Below, piece after piece: positions 49,650 through 60,110 of a stretch of 64,000 nucleotides of DNA (its first letter is position 1; each line of letters starts with the position of its first letter). The notes beneath the pieces are model-generated. The model searched no databases, had not been told where the DNA came from, and was given only the letters and a program-made list of their open reading frames with translations. Both the position numbers and the translations under genes were made by a program. The stretch is from NCBI RefSeq assembly GCF_003635045.1, contig NZ_RBXT01000001.1, positions 2,418,001-2,482,000 on the forward strand, read 5' to 3'. The DNA is from Terracoccus luteus. GTDB taxonomy: Bacteria; Actinomycetota; Actinomycetes; Actinomycetales; Dermatophilaceae.

Positions 49650-50323
49650 GCCTGCCGTGGCCCCCGCGACGGCGGGCGGCGCCCAGCTCACGTCGTCGCC
49701 GCGCCCGCCGGGCCCGGGTCCGGCGGGTTGTGGCCGCCCTGCTCGCCGGCTCGGCCGTGCTCGTCACGCTCTCCGCGCTGGCCCGTGACCGGGCGCCCGT
49801 CGTCGGCGCGCCGACGGTGGTGGCCGTCCGGGCCATGGCCGCCGGCACGGTCGTCGGCGCCGACGACGTCGAGGTCGTGTCGCTCCCCGTCGCGCTGCGC
49901 CCCGAGTCGGCGATGACGGCATCCTCGTCGGTCGTCGGGCGCACGACCGCTGCGGCGCTCGAGGCCCGCGAGGTGCTGACCCCGCCGCGGCTGGTCGGCG
50001 CCGACCTGCTCGCGGGGCAGCCGGCCGGGCACGTCGCGATGACCCTGCCGGTGCAGGGGGCGAGCACGCTCGGGGCCACCGCCGGCAGCCACGTCGACCT
50101 CTGGGCGACGGGCACGGGCGAGCGCGCGGTCGACGACGCCGTGGTGCTCGCGGTCGCGGGTGGCGGCGCCAGCGCCCCGACGTTCGGCGAGCAGGCCCCG
50201 GCCACGGTTACGCTCGCCCTGTCGTCCGACGCGGCGGCCCGCGTGGCGACGCACCTCAGCGCGCTCGGCGCCGGCGACCGTTTCGTGGTCGCCCTCCGCC
50301 GTCTGCCCGCCTCGTCCCAGTAG
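49646..50323 (+). CDS. SAF-domain protein (CpaB/RcpC-like)
   Basis: 225 residues from GTG 49646, overlapping the MTAP stop. Arg-rich start, one membrane helix (VVAALLAGSAVLVTLSALAR), then a SAF domain (VAVRAMAAGTVVGADDVEVV, ALEAREVLTPPRLVG) and a VHLVSP-less C-terminus. In Tad systems such proteins guide pilus through the envelope; here the gene is 36 kb from the broken tad operon, so its role is open. Confidence 0.75.
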   Translation: MSLPWPPRRRAAPSSRRRRARRARVRRVVAALLAGSAVLVTLSALARDRAPVVGAPTVVAVRAMAAGTVVGADDVEVVSLPVALRPESAMTASSSVVGRTTAAALEAREVLTPPRLVGADLLAGQPAGHVAMTLPVQGASTLGATAGSHVDLWATGTGERAVDDAVVLAVAGGGASAPTFGEQAPATVTLALSSDAAARVATHLSALGAGDRFVVALRRLPASSQ

Positions 50324-50326
50324 TCT
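50321..50326 (+). promoter_or_regulatory. -10 box TAGTCT for mscL
   Basis: TAGTCT overlaps the upstream stop codon and gives an mscL leader of about 60 nt containing a GAAGGA ribosome site. Confidence 0.4.
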
Positions 50327-50392
50327 CCCCGTGTCACACCGTTCCGGGTGACTTCTCTGGCCACACCATCCACCGGCACGAAGGACACGACC

Positions 50393-50758
50393 ATGCTCAA
50401 GGGATTCAAAGACTTCCTCATGCGAGGCAACATCGTCGACCTCGCGGTCGCCGTCGTCATCGGCACCGCGTTCGCGGCCGTCGTCAAGGCGTTCGTCGAC
50501 GTCATCATGGGCCTGATCGGCAAGATCGGCGGCCAGCCCGACTTCAACGGCTGGACGCCCCTCGGCATCCCGTTCGGCGCCTTCATCACCGCCCTCATCA
50601 GCTTCGTCATCATCGCCGCGGTCGTGTACTTCGTGGTCGTCGTGCCGATGAACAAGCTCGCCGAGCGCCGCGCGAAGGGCATCGAGCCGGAGACGGAGGC
50701 CCCCTCGGAGGAGGTCGCCCTGCTCACCGAGATCCGCGACTCGCTGCGCGCCCGCTGA
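50393..50758 (+). CDS. mscL: Large-conductance mechanosensitive channel
   Basis: 121 residues from ATG 50393 (GAAGGA 8 nt upstream). [20 protein letters not shown] begins the first helix with the pore glycines; second helix [20 protein letters not shown]; the C-terminal amphipathic bundle [15 protein letters not shown]. Homopentameric tension-gated safety valve in the cytoplasmic membrane. Followed by a strong terminator. Confidence 0.97.
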   Translation: MLKGFKDFLMRGNIVDLAVAVVIGTAFAAVVKAFVDVIMGLIGKIGGQPDFNGWTPLGIPFGAFITALISFVIIAAVVYFVVVVPMNKLAERRAKGIEPETEAPSEEVALLTEIRDSLRAR

Positions 50759-50770
50759 CCCGAACGCCCG

Positions 50771-50805
50771 AGAGGGGCGGGAGCCGACCCGGCTCCCGCC
50801 CCTCT
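50771..50805 (+). terminator. 16-bp hairpin after mscL
   Basis: Arms 50771-50786 and 50790-50805 are exact inverted repeats with loop ACC, 13 nt after the mscL stop. Confidence 0.8.
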
Positions 50806-50827
50806 TCGCGTCCCCGCCCCGTTCGCG

Positions 50828-50987
50828 ACACCGTCGAGAGGCCAGATGGACGTCACCGAAAGGCCAACCCGGATGCCGGTCAGCGCCGTCCGGAACCGGA
50901 CCCGTGGCCCGATCGCGGGTGTCGGGAAGAGGCCACTCGACGGTCAAGGACGACCTCGGGTGTCGGGAAGTGGCCTCTCGACGGTTC
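50828..50987. repeat. Three copies of a short intergenic repeat
   Basis: Two direct copies of about 29 bp (50917-50945 and 50958-50986) share GGGTGTCGGGAAG and CTCGACGGT, differing by AGGCCA versus TGGCCT in the middle. A third, inverted partial copy (ACCGTCGAGAGGCCA) lies at 50830-50844. No gene is here; a mobile or regulatory small repeat is possible. Confidence 0.6.
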
Positions 50988-50993
50988 GAGCGG

Positions 50994-51383
50994 TCAGGCG
51001 CGGTGGGGGTGGAGGTCCTTGTCCTCGTAGTCGCCGAGCACCTGGGCCAGGGCGAGCGGGCGCGCCGCCTCCTCGTGCCGGCCGGCCCGCGACAGGGTGC
51101 GACCGAGCAGCAGGTGCGCGTAGGCGTCGGTCGGGCACTCGTCGGTGAGCCGTCGCAGCACCGCCTCGGCCCGACCGAGCTGGGCCGAGTGGAAGTAGGC
51201 GCGCGCCAGCAGCAGGCGCAGGTCGGTGGTCGGGTGCAGCGAATGCCCGCCGGTCGAGGCAGCGGCCTCCTGCTCGACCTCGCTCACGAGGTCGGCGAGG
51301 GCCCGCGAGGCGGCCAGGTACTCACCGCGCTCGAACTGCTGCTGGGCCAGGGACAGGCGCAGGGCGAAGGTGCTCGAGGTCAT
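50994..51383 (-). CDS. Small tetratricopeptide repeat protein
   Basis: 129 residues from ATG 51383. TPR-like helices: LAQQQFERGEYLAASRALAD, LLLARAYFHSAQLGRAEAVL and YAHLLLGRTLSRAGRHEEAA. Likely a protein-protein adaptor. 71 nt after the giant helicase gene on the same strand; the two may be co-transcribed, but a link is not shown. Confidence 0.8.
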   Translation of the reverse strand: MTSSTFALRLSLAQQQFERGEYLAASRALADLVSEVEQEAAASTGGHSLHPTTDLRLLLARAYFHSAQLGRAEAVLRRLTDECPTDAYAHLLLGRTLSRAGRHEEAARPLALAQVLGDYEDKDLHPHRA

Positions 51384-51454
51384 GGCCGCAGAACGTCGAT
51401 CGCCCGCGCGGCATTCCGGCCGGCGGTCGGCGTGGCGGGCGTGGCCGGAGCGGT

Positions 51455-54400
51455 CTACTCGTAGTGCGGCGGACGCTGCTGCCGCAGCCAGGTGTCGCGG
51501 GCTCCCTCGCTGCCGGCCGGGGCCTCGTCGCGCCCACGCTCGACGGGCGACTCCGTGTAGTCCTCGGCGTCGGCCGCCGCGCCGGTCCCCTTGCGGAACA
51601 CCCGACGGCGCCGACCCCGGCGCCCACCGGAGTCCGAGCCGGCCGCGTCGTCGGCGTCGGTGCTGTCGTCGCGCTCGCCGGCTTCGGCGGCGTCGGCCTG
51701 TGCCTCGGCCGAACGTCCAGCCGTGATCTCCTCGTCGGCTTCCCGGGCGTCGGCGTCCACCGTCTCGGTGTGTCCCGCGGCGTCTGTCGACGCCTCCGAC
51801 TCGACCGCAGGTTCGGCTCCCGCGCCGGCCTGACCCGTCGCAGGTGCCGCGGCCGCCGTGGAGCGCACCAGCCTGACGATGCGGGCCACCTCGCGGGCGG
51901 GGTCGCGGAAGATGTCCGTGCTCCACACGCGGGTGTGGGCCCAGCCGAGCCGCTGCAGCTGCTCGGGCCGCAGGCGGTCACGGTCGCGGGTGCTCGGCAT
52001 GGCGGCGTAGCGGTCACCGTCCGTCTCGACGGCGACGAGGGCACGGCCGCGGTGGTGCGGGTCCTCGACGGCGAGGTCGATCCGCTGGCCGGCGCTGCCG
52101 AACTCCTCGTGGACGGTGAGGCCCTCGCGGCGCAGCCGCCGGGCGAGGTCGCGACGCAGGTGGTCGACCGTGGCACCGGGCGCACCGGCAGGGGTGGGCG
52201 TACCGGCATCCGCCGCCGGGTCGACTCCCCCGCGCTCGGCGTAGGTGAGGAAGTCGCGCAGCATGACGGCGCCTCGGGCCTTGAGGCGCTCGGGGTCGAG
52301 GTCGCTGCCGCGCAGGGCGGACACCACCGTCATGCGCACGCGGGCACGGGTGACGGCGACGTTGAGGCGACGCTCGCCGCCCTCGATGTTGAGGGGGCCG
52401 AAGCGGTGCAGCACCCGGCCGTGGCGGGTCTTGCCGTAGCCGACGGACAGGATGATGGCGTCGCGCTCGTCGCCCTGCACGCGCTCGAGGTTCTTCACGA
52501 AGAAGCGCTCCGGCGCCGCGTCGTCGAAGAAGTCGGCGACGTCGGGGTTGCTGCGCAAAGCGGCGGTGACGGCGTCGTCGAGGCGCGTCGCGTGCCGCAG
52601 GCCGAGCGCGATGACGCCGAGCGACTCGTCGGGGCGGGTGCGCGCGTGCTCGAGGACGAGCTGCACGACGCGCTCGACCTCGGCGTCCGTCGTCTCGATC
52701 GACGACTGTCCCTGCACGACGTCGGCCTGCCCGTCGACGGGCTCGAACGTGACGGCGGAGTCGAGCGACGTACCGGGGAAGGTCGTCAGCGCCCCGTCGT
52801 ACATCGCGTCGTTGGCGAAGGCGATGAGGCGCTCGTCGCGGCTGCGGTAGTGCCACGTGAGCCGGCGCGTCGGGAGGGCGGCGGTGAGCACGTCGAGCAC
52901 CGACTCGAAGCCGTCGGTGAGCACGTCGGGCTCGTCGGCGGAGCCCTGCTCGTCGTCGCTGACGACGGTGAAGAAGTTGGTCGGCGGCAGCTGGCGCTCG
53001 TCGCCCGCGACGACGACCTGACGGGCACGGGCGATGGCGGAGACCGCCTGGGCGGGCTGCACCTGCGAGGCCTCGTCGAAGATGACGACGTCGAACCAAC
53101 GGCCGGGCGGCAGGGTCGAGGCGACGACGAGCGGGCTCATCGCCCAGCACGGCTTGATCGCCGTCAGGGCCGGCGCGGCGACCGGCATGAGGTCGCGCAG
53201 CGGACGGTGGCGCCGGGCCTTGCCGGCCTCGGCGCGCACGAGCGCCTCCTGGCCGGGGTGGTCGGCGACGACCTCGCGCACGTTGCGGGCGACGGCGGCC
53301 CGGACCCGGCCGACGGTGGCGATCTGGTGCGCCCGGTCGGCGGCGACGTACTCGTCGACGGCCCGGCGCAGGCCGGGCCCGTCGTGGCTGCCGTAGGCCG
53401 GGTCGCGCAGCATGATCTCCTGCGCGACGCTGGCCCACCACACGTACTCGACCTCGGACGTGACGTCGTCGGTCGCGACACCGCGGCGGGCGAGGTCGTC
53501 GACGGCGTCTCCGAGACCGGCCTCGCGCACCCCGTCGAGGGCGGCGGTCACGTGGGGCAGCACGGCGATGCGCTCCGGCCGGGCGGCCAGCTCGGCCAGC
53601 CGCTCGCGCAGCCGGTCGAGGGGCAGGTCGACGAGGCGCGGGCGCTCCGTGTCGGGGCGCAGGCGGGTGCCGAGCCACTCGAGGTCGCCGACGAGCCCGC
53701 CCAGCACCTCGATGCCCTCGTCGAGCCGCGGTGAGATCTCGGGTCGGCCGCCACCGCCGACGAGGTCGAACCAGTGCTGGCGCTGCTCGCTCGCCGACAC
53801 GAGCTCGTCATGAAGGCGCGCCGGCGGGCGGCCGGGGCGCAGCAGCCGCTTCGTCTGGCGACGGATGCGCCAGCGGGAGAGCGCGCCCATCTGCACGTCG
53901 CGGTTGGCCCGCCAGTCACGGGTCGCGGTGGCGGCGATGTGCTCGTTGAGCGGGATGTCGAACACCTCGGGGCGGAACACCTCGAGGGTGTGCCGCACGG
54001 CGTGCATGGTGTCGAAGGCCGCCCGCCAGTCGCCGACCGAGTTCGCCTGCGGGACATGCGACTCGGCCAGGATGCCGTTGAGCTCGTGGGCGATGCCGTC
54101 GAGCCCACCCGTGCTGTACCGGGTCGTCACGTCGAGCGCGCGGGAGGCCTCGTCGGGGGTCGTGATGCGGGCCGCGAACCACGGGTCGTCACCGTCGGGG
54201 GCCCACGCCCCCAGCCCCGCGGCATCCCGCAGTCTGCGTCCTTGCTCGACCGCGCGGGCACGGGAGATGGACGCGATCGCGTTGCCGCGCAACCGAACTC
54301 GTGAGCTGGGCGACGGCTTGCGGGTGGCGAGCTCGGCCATGGCCTGCTCGACGTCGTGGGCCGAGACACCCCACGGCTCGCGCACGGCGTGCCGCGCGGT

Positions 54401-55633
54401 GAGGTGGCGGGTGACGCGCGAACGCCGGTCGCGCAGCGTGCCGACCGCGCCGTCGTCGGGCGCGGCCACGTGCTCGAGCGCGGCGTCCAGGCTGGTCGCG
54501 AACTGTCGCGCGACGGCCCGCTTGTTCGTCGTGCCGTCGTAGGCGTCGAGCACGAGGTCGCCGAGACCGAGTCGGTCGAGGCGGCCGAGCACGGCGTCGA
54601 TGGCGGCGCGCTTCTCGGCGACGAAGAGGGCCGACTTGCCCTCGGCGGCCAGGGCCGCGATGAGGTTGGCGATGGTCTGCGACTTGCCGGTGCCGGGCGG
54701 GCCCTTGATGACGAGGTGGGCGCCGGCGCGGACGGCGTCGATGGCGGCGTGCTGGCTCGAGTCGGCGTCGAGCACGAGGTACTCGTGCTCGGGGTCCGGG
54801 TCGGGCTCGCTGTCGGGCAGGCGCAGTCGCACGGCGGCGAGCGCCGACTCGTCACCGGCGAGGGCGGCGACGACGTCGTGGTCGGCCAGGGTGGCGCCCT
54901 GCAGGGCGAGGTCGGCGACCATGGGCAGCTTGGCGTACGAGAAGGTGCCGAGCACGAGCCGGGGGGCGATCTCGAAGTCGGGCACGCCTTGGCACAGCCT
55001 CTTGAGGGCGGCGTACGACGGGTAGGGGTCGAAGGAGTTGCCGACCGTGGCCATCTCGGCCAGCGACTCGGCATCCAGCTCGATGCCCTGCTCGGAGCGC
55101 AGGTACTCGCGCAGCACGGGGTTGAGCTCGACCTCCGGCCCGAGGTCGAGCTCGAAGTCGTCCTGCGCGGCGCCCGTCGGGCGCAGCACGCACGGGCGCA
55201 GCAGCACCGGGGATGCCGGGGGGCGGGCCGCGCGCGGGACCGACCACGTCGCCATGCCGATGGCGACGAAGCCGGCGGCGATGCCGCGCTCCTCGCGCAG
55301 CTCGAGGGCCTTGCCGCGGATGGCGCGGGCCCGACGGCGGGCCTCGCCGAGGGCCTGCGGCTCGCGGACGAGGTCGGACAGGCGGGTCGGCTTGCCGGCG
55401 AGCAGCTTGGAGACGCCGCCGGGGTGGGCGGTCGTCAGGTCGAGGGTGCCCGAGGGCAGGTCGCGGTACCAGAGCAGCGTGTTGCGCCCGCCGAGGTCGA
55501 CGAGGGTGCGCTGCCAGGTCCGGACTGCGGCGGCGACGCGCTCGGCGCGGGGGTCGGCGTCGGGCGTGGTGAGGGGGGCTGCCGACGCCGACACGCCCCC
55601 ACGGGCAGGGTCGGGCCTGGATGCGTCGGTCAC
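51455..55633 (-). CDS. DUF4011-SF1 helicase-Vsr-like nuclease protein
   Basis: 1,392 residues. Order: DUF4011 N-terminus (VDLGGRNTLLWYRD, about 40-60); helicase core with Walker A GPPGTGKSQT (about 311-320), a long helical insert, Walker B FDEASQVQPAQ (about 849), GDERQLPPT, and C-terminal motifs (TWHYRSRDERLIAFAN, LNVAVTRARVRMTVVS); then a Vsr/DUF559-type endonuclease (about 1,150-1,260, EEFGSAGQRIDLAV, VAVETDGDRYA). The tail (about 1,270-1,392) is acidic and low-complexity. Similar architecture is known in a predicted anti-phage system (Hhe-type). Monocistronic or with the TPR gene. No foreign codon bias. Confidence 0.88.
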   Translation of the reverse strand: MTDASRPDPARGGVSASAAPLTTPDADPRAERVAAAVRTWQRTLVDLGGRNTLLWYRDLPSGTLDLTTAHPGGVSKLLAGKPTRLSDLVREPQALGEARRRARAIRGKALELREERGIAAGFVAIGMATWSVPRAARPPASPVLLRPCVLRPTGAAQDDFELDLGPEVELNPVLREYLRSEQGIELDAESLAEMATVGNSFDPYPSYAALKRLCQGVPDFEIAPRLVLGTFSYAKLPMVADLALQGATLADHDVVAALAGDESALAAVRLRLPDSEPDPDPEHEYLVLDADSSQHAAIDAVRAGAHLVIKGPPGTGKSQTIANLIAALAAEGKSALFVAEKRAAIDAVLGRLDRLGLGDLVLDAYDGTTNKRAVARQFATSLDAALEHVAAPDDGAVGTLRDRRSRVTRHLTARHAVREPWGVSAHDVEQAMAELATRKPSPSSRVRLRGNAIASISRARAVEQGRRLRDAAGLGAWAPDGDDPWFAARITTPDEASRALDVTTRYSTGGLDGIAHELNGILAESHVPQANSVGDWRAAFDTMHAVRHTLEVFRPEVFDIPLNEHIAATATRDWRANRDVQMGALSRWRIRRQTKRLLRPGRPPARLHDELVSASEQRQHWFDLVGGGGRPEISPRLDEGIEVLGGLVGDLEWLGTRLRPDTERPRLVDLPLDRLRERLAELAARPERIAVLPHVTAALDGVREAGLGDAVDDLARRGVATDDVTSEVEYVWWASVAQEIMLRDPAYGSHDGPGLRRAVDEYVAADRAHQIATVGRVRAAVARNVREVVADHPGQEALVRAEAGKARRHRPLRDLMPVAAPALTAIKPCWAMSPLVVASTLPPGRWFDVVIFDEASQVQPAQAVSAIARARQVVVAGDERQLPPTNFFTVVSDDEQGSADEPDVLTDGFESVLDVLTAALPTRRLTWHYRSRDERLIAFANDAMYDGALTTFPGTSLDSAVTFEPVDGQADVVQGQSSIETTDAEVERVVQLVLEHARTRPDESLGVIALGLRHATRLDDAVTAALRSNPDVADFFDDAAPERFFVKNLERVQGDERDAIILSVGYGKTRHGRVLHRFGPLNIEGGERRLNVAVTRARVRMTVVSALRGSDLDPERLKARGAVMLRDFLTYAERGGVDPAADAGTPTPAGAPGATVDHLRRDLARRLRREGLTVHEEFGSAGQRIDLAVEDPHHRGRALVAVETDGDRYAAMPSTRDRDRLRPEQLQRLGWAHTRVWSTDIFRDPAREVARIVRLVRSTAAAAPATGQAGAGAEPAVESEASTDAAGHTETVDADAREADEEITAGRSAEAQADAAEAGERDDSTDADDAAGSDSGGRRGRRRRVFRKGTGAAADAEDYTESPVERGRDEAPAGSEGARDTWLRQQRPPHYE

Positions 55634-55739
55634 CCGTGAAGGCTAACGAATCGGAGGGGGTGCTCCGTCGTGGCTCGGCCAGCGGACGCCGGGCGTGGCC
55701 GCGGGAGGCCACCACCCGGCATCCGACGTGGCGGTGAGG

Positions 55740-56954
<1,215 letters not shown>

Positions 56955-56966
56955 TCAGCGGCGGTG

Positions 56967-57473
56967 TCACTCATCCACTGCTCCCCCTTCAATGAGGCCG
57001 AACGGCTCGTTGTGGCACATCTGTGGCACATGGAGGTCCAGGGACAGGGCCACGGCGTCGAGGTCGTCGGGGAACAGACCGGCGTAGATGTCGAGCGTCA
57101 TCGCGGCTGACGCGTGGCCGAGCATCTGCTGGATCGCCTTGACGTTCGCGCCACCGCGGACCGCGAGCGAGGCCGCCGTGTGGCGCAAGTCGTGCGGCGT
57201 CACCCCGACAAGACCGGCTGCCACGCAGGCCGGGTCGAACACCCGCCGTCGCCAGTTGTTGAGGATGATCGGGCCACCCATCGCGGCCGGGAACAGCAGG
57301 TCGTCGCGCTCCTTGCCCTGGCACATGCCGAGCAGCGCAGGCATGAGGGCCGGCGGCACCGGGACCGACCGGGTGCGATGGGTCTTCGGCGTCGAGAAGA
57401 CCATGGTCGAGCCGACCCGGGTCACGCTCTCGGAGGTGGTCAGCCGTCGCCGTTCGACGTCGAGGCGGGTCAA
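56967..57473 (-). pseudogene. Tyrosine-recombinase integrase, C-terminal half
   Basis: About 168 codons. The catalytic HDLRHTAASLAV (H-x-x-R), then LGHASAAMTLDIYAGLF with the nucleophile Tyr are present, but the N-terminal DNA-binding domain and the first catalytic Arg are gone: homology begins at RDLTRLDVERR just where the IS256-type element ends. It sits 27 nt downstream of the tRNA-Arg attachment site, the standard place. Dead integrase of the element between the two 22-bp repeats. Confidence 0.88.
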
Positions 57474-58918
57474 GTCCCGGTGAGTGGTGTAGCGCTGCGT
57501 GATCCAGTGTTGCTTAAGCGGTCAGGGCGGGCATGGCGTCAGCTCCGATCTCGGGGTCGTTGGCGGTGATGGCGGTGAGCCGGCAGCGGGCGAGGACGTC
57601 GAGGCCGAGGTAGCGCCGGCCTTCGGCCCATTCGTCGGTCTGCTCGGCCAGGACAGCGCCGACGAGGCGCACGATCGCTTCACGGTTGGGGAAGATCTCG
57701 CGCTGACAACGCGGAGTCGGTGCGGCGGCGGATCTCGCGGTTGAGGCGCTCGGCGGGGTTGTTCGACCAGATCTGGGTCCACACGTCTTTGGGGAAGGAG
57801 GTGAACGCGAGGATGTCCTCACGGGCCTCAGCGAGGTGTTCTGCGACGGCGGGAAGCTTGTCGGTGACGTAGTCGATCAGCCGGTCGAACTGGGCGTGCA
57901 CGGCCGGGGCGTCGGGCTGGTCGTACACGCTGTGCAGCATCGCCTTGACCGCGGGCCACATGCTCTTGGGAGTGATGCTCATCAGGTTCGCGGCGTAGTG
58001 GGTGCGGCACCGCTGCCAGGCTGCGCCGGGCAGGTTCGCCGCGATCGCCTCCCGCAGCCCGACGTGGGCATCGGAGGTGACCAGCCGGACCCCGGTCAGT
58101 CCGCGGGCCAGCAGATCGGCGAAGAACTCGTTCAGGTGGTGAGCAAGCCGCGCCGGTTTCGCTGGTCGCGACGCGCATGCCCAGGACCTCGCGGTGGCCG
58201 TCGCCGTTGACACCGGTCGCGACGAGAACCACGGCGTTGACGACACGGCCTCCCTCACGCACTTTCATCGTCAACGCGTCCCGTCGGTCAACCAGCGAGG
58301 AACGTGAACGGGCCCGCGGTGTCCAGGGGGCGGTGGCGGAACTGCTCGACGTGCTCGTCGAGGTCGGTGGCCATCCGAGAGACCTGCGACTTAGACAGCG
58401 AGTCGATCCCGTGCTCACAACAGGGTCTTGACCAGCTTGTCCATCCGGCGGGTGCTGACACCGGCGAGGTAGCAGTCGGCCACGACGGTGACCAGCGCGG
58501 ACTCTGAGCGTTTGCGACGCTCGAGGAGCCACTCCGGGAAGTAGGTGCCCTTGCGCAGCTTCGGCACCGCGAGCTCGATCGTGCCGACACGGGTGTCCAG
58601 GTCGCGGTGGCGGTACCCGTTGCGTTGGGCCCCTCGTGTGCTCGAGGGGCGGCCGTACTCTGCGCCCACGACGGCGTCGGCGTCCGCCGACAGCAACGCG
58701 TTGATCACCGTTTGCAGCAGCGAGCGCATCATGTCGGGGCTGGCTTCGGACAACGCCTCGCCGAGCAAGCCGGCAGGGTCGACAATGTGGGGTGCGGTCA
58801 TCGTGATGGCTCCGTTCGAGGGTGCTTTGGAAGGTTCACTCGAAGGATCACGCGGTGGCCGCACCCATGTCCACGACCGGGACGAACTCGGCGACCGCGC
58901 TACACCACTATCAGGGAC
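57474..58918 (-). mobile_element. IS256-family insertion sequence, inactive
   Basis: About 1.45 kb. Terminal inverted repeats include AGTGGTGTAGCGC (57483-57495) and its exact complement (58897-58909), extending outward to imperfect GGGAC ends. The transposase is frameshifted several times. I find no clean target duplication. It cut into the integrase gene. Confidence 0.85.
57514..58801 (-). pseudogene. IS256-family transposase with several frameshifts
   Basis: Starts MTAPHIVDPAGLLGEALSEA at 58801. Successive frames give VGAEYGRPSSTRGAQRNGYR, LKVSQVSRMATDLDEHV-like text (SLSKSQVSRMATDLDEHVEQ), DALTMKVREGGRVVNAVV with the DDE Asp region, the signature GAAWQRCRTHYAANL and [18 protein letters not shown]. 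Breaks lie near 58,420, 58,295, 58,150 and 57,710. The sum covers a complete IS256 transposase of about 415 residues, so decay is recent but it cannot work. Confidence 0.88.
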
Positions 58919-59021
58919 TCAACTTTCGTGGCACACAGCGTCCGAGTCGACGGCCCCCGCGATCCCAACAACAACACCCGATCACCCACGCCAACACAGA
59001 GCCGAAAACTTTTAAAAACAG

Positions 59022-59043
59022 GTTCGAATCTTGCCGGGGGCAC
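59022..59043 (+). repeat. attR-type 22-bp copy of the tRNA-Arg end
   Basis: Exact copy of 56917-56938. With it, it brackets a 2.1-kb element. Bases outside the 22 differ on both sides. Confidence 0.85.
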
Positions 59044-59536
59044 TGCATACGTCTCCAGGAGAATTGACGAACCGGCTGTTTCGCCAGTGTTCTGGCAACC
59101 CCGCCTGTGCGGCCTTGGGGCCATCCTGGTGCCGTCGGCCACCGACGGTGTTCTCTCGCCGGTGGGTCTTTGGGGACTGTTGACGGACGAACCTAGTCGT
59201 CTAGCGACTTGGGCTTCCGACAGTTGGAAGCGCTGATGACCTGTCTGTCGATGACAGTGTGGGTTGTTGGCCGTCCAAACTCCTGCACAGTCCGCACCGA
59301 TGTGAAAATCGCGGCTGGCTTGCGCTCGCGCCGAACCATCGTGAGCGACCAGACGGCGACCGCGTTCCAGGGTGGGGCTGCACCCATCTTGGCCCTGGAT
59401 CTTGAGCGACCACGCACCTACGTGGGGAGTATCTTTACGCGACTACTAATTTGCACGTGATGGCGTAAGTACCTGCCGCGCCAGACCGAACCTGCGAGAC
59501 TGATCCTTTCACTCAGAGGTAGAAAGGAGCAGCAAC
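59044..59536. other. Gene-poor AT-richer stretch after the element
   Basis: 493 nt. Short open frames occur on both strands (about 59,193-59,460), but none has a good start site or a recognisable protein. Base composition is less GC-rich than the backbone, so it may be left over from another insertion at the same tRNA. Confidence 0.4.
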
Positions 59537-59860
59537 ATGGGTATTTGGGATCGTCTTACTGGCGCTGAAGCGGAACGGGAGCGCGAGGGCAGGGAGGCCG
59601 CCGAGGCCGCGCGGGCGGCCGCTGAGTCCGCGCAGGCGCGCGCTGACGCCGCGAAGGCAAAGTCCGACGCGACGGCGCAGCGGCTCCGCGAGCGACTTAC
59701 GAGCGAGGTGGACGACCACCGTAGGACACAAAACAAGCTTGACGAGGCCCGCGGTGACCAGTTCAAGCAGAAGCAGGACAAGACACCGCCGGACCCGCGA
59801 CTGGCCAAAGAACAGAGGTACCGCGAGGCTGGTGGCCACGATTCAAGACCCACCCGGTGA
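59537..59860 (+). CDS. Small Ala/Arg/Glu coiled-coil protein
   Basis: 107 residues. ATG with AAAGGAG 7 nt upstream. MGIWDRLTGAEAEREREGRE leads into a long heptad-rich Ala/Glu/Arg segment (about 10-80) and a basic tail. No known family; probably a real translated protein, outside the att-bounded element but in AT-richer DNA. A 14-bp hairpin follows at 59917. Confidence 0.6.
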   Translation: MGIWDRLTGAEAEREREGREAAEAARAAAESAQARADAAKAKSDATAQRLRERLTSEVDDHRRTQNKLDEARGDQFKQKQDKTPPDPRLAKEQRYREAGGHDSRPTR

Positions 59861-59916
59861 GTAACGCGGTTGCTAGCTTCGCCATTGGCCCTAATACAAG
59901 CTTGCATTGCAGACGC

Positions 59917-59953
59917 GCCTCAATCAACTTGTGATCTCGAAGTTGATTGAGGC
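59917..59953 (+). terminator. 14-bp inverted repeat, AT-rich stem
   Basis: GCCTCAATCAACTT (59917-59930) pairs with AAGTTGATTGAGGC (59940-59953) across a 9-nt loop. Downstream of the coiled-coil gene. Unlike the other hairpins here it is rich in A/T, so a protein-binding site is possible. Confidence 0.5.
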
Positions 59954-60098
59954 TGTGAGCCAACACCGCCGGGCGCCTCGCTAGTCCGTCCCCGACGTGC
60001 CGCCCAATTGGGCGCGCCGCCACGACGCGCTTGAGATGACGGCCGCGCACGTTCAGCCCGATCTCAGCAAATGCCCCGTATCCAGTCACCACGCGCAC

Positions 60099-60104
60099 TA
60101 CCGT
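60099..60104 (+). promoter_or_regulatory. -10 box TACCGT, leaderless start
   Basis: TACCGT ends 6 nt before ATG 60111. Confidence 0.5.
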
Positions 60105-60110
60105 CGCTGC

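Noticed and set aside
57465-58927. Target-site duplication flanking the IS256-type element
   Set aside because: Only TCAA is shared at the edges; too short and not in register with an 8-9 bp duplication.
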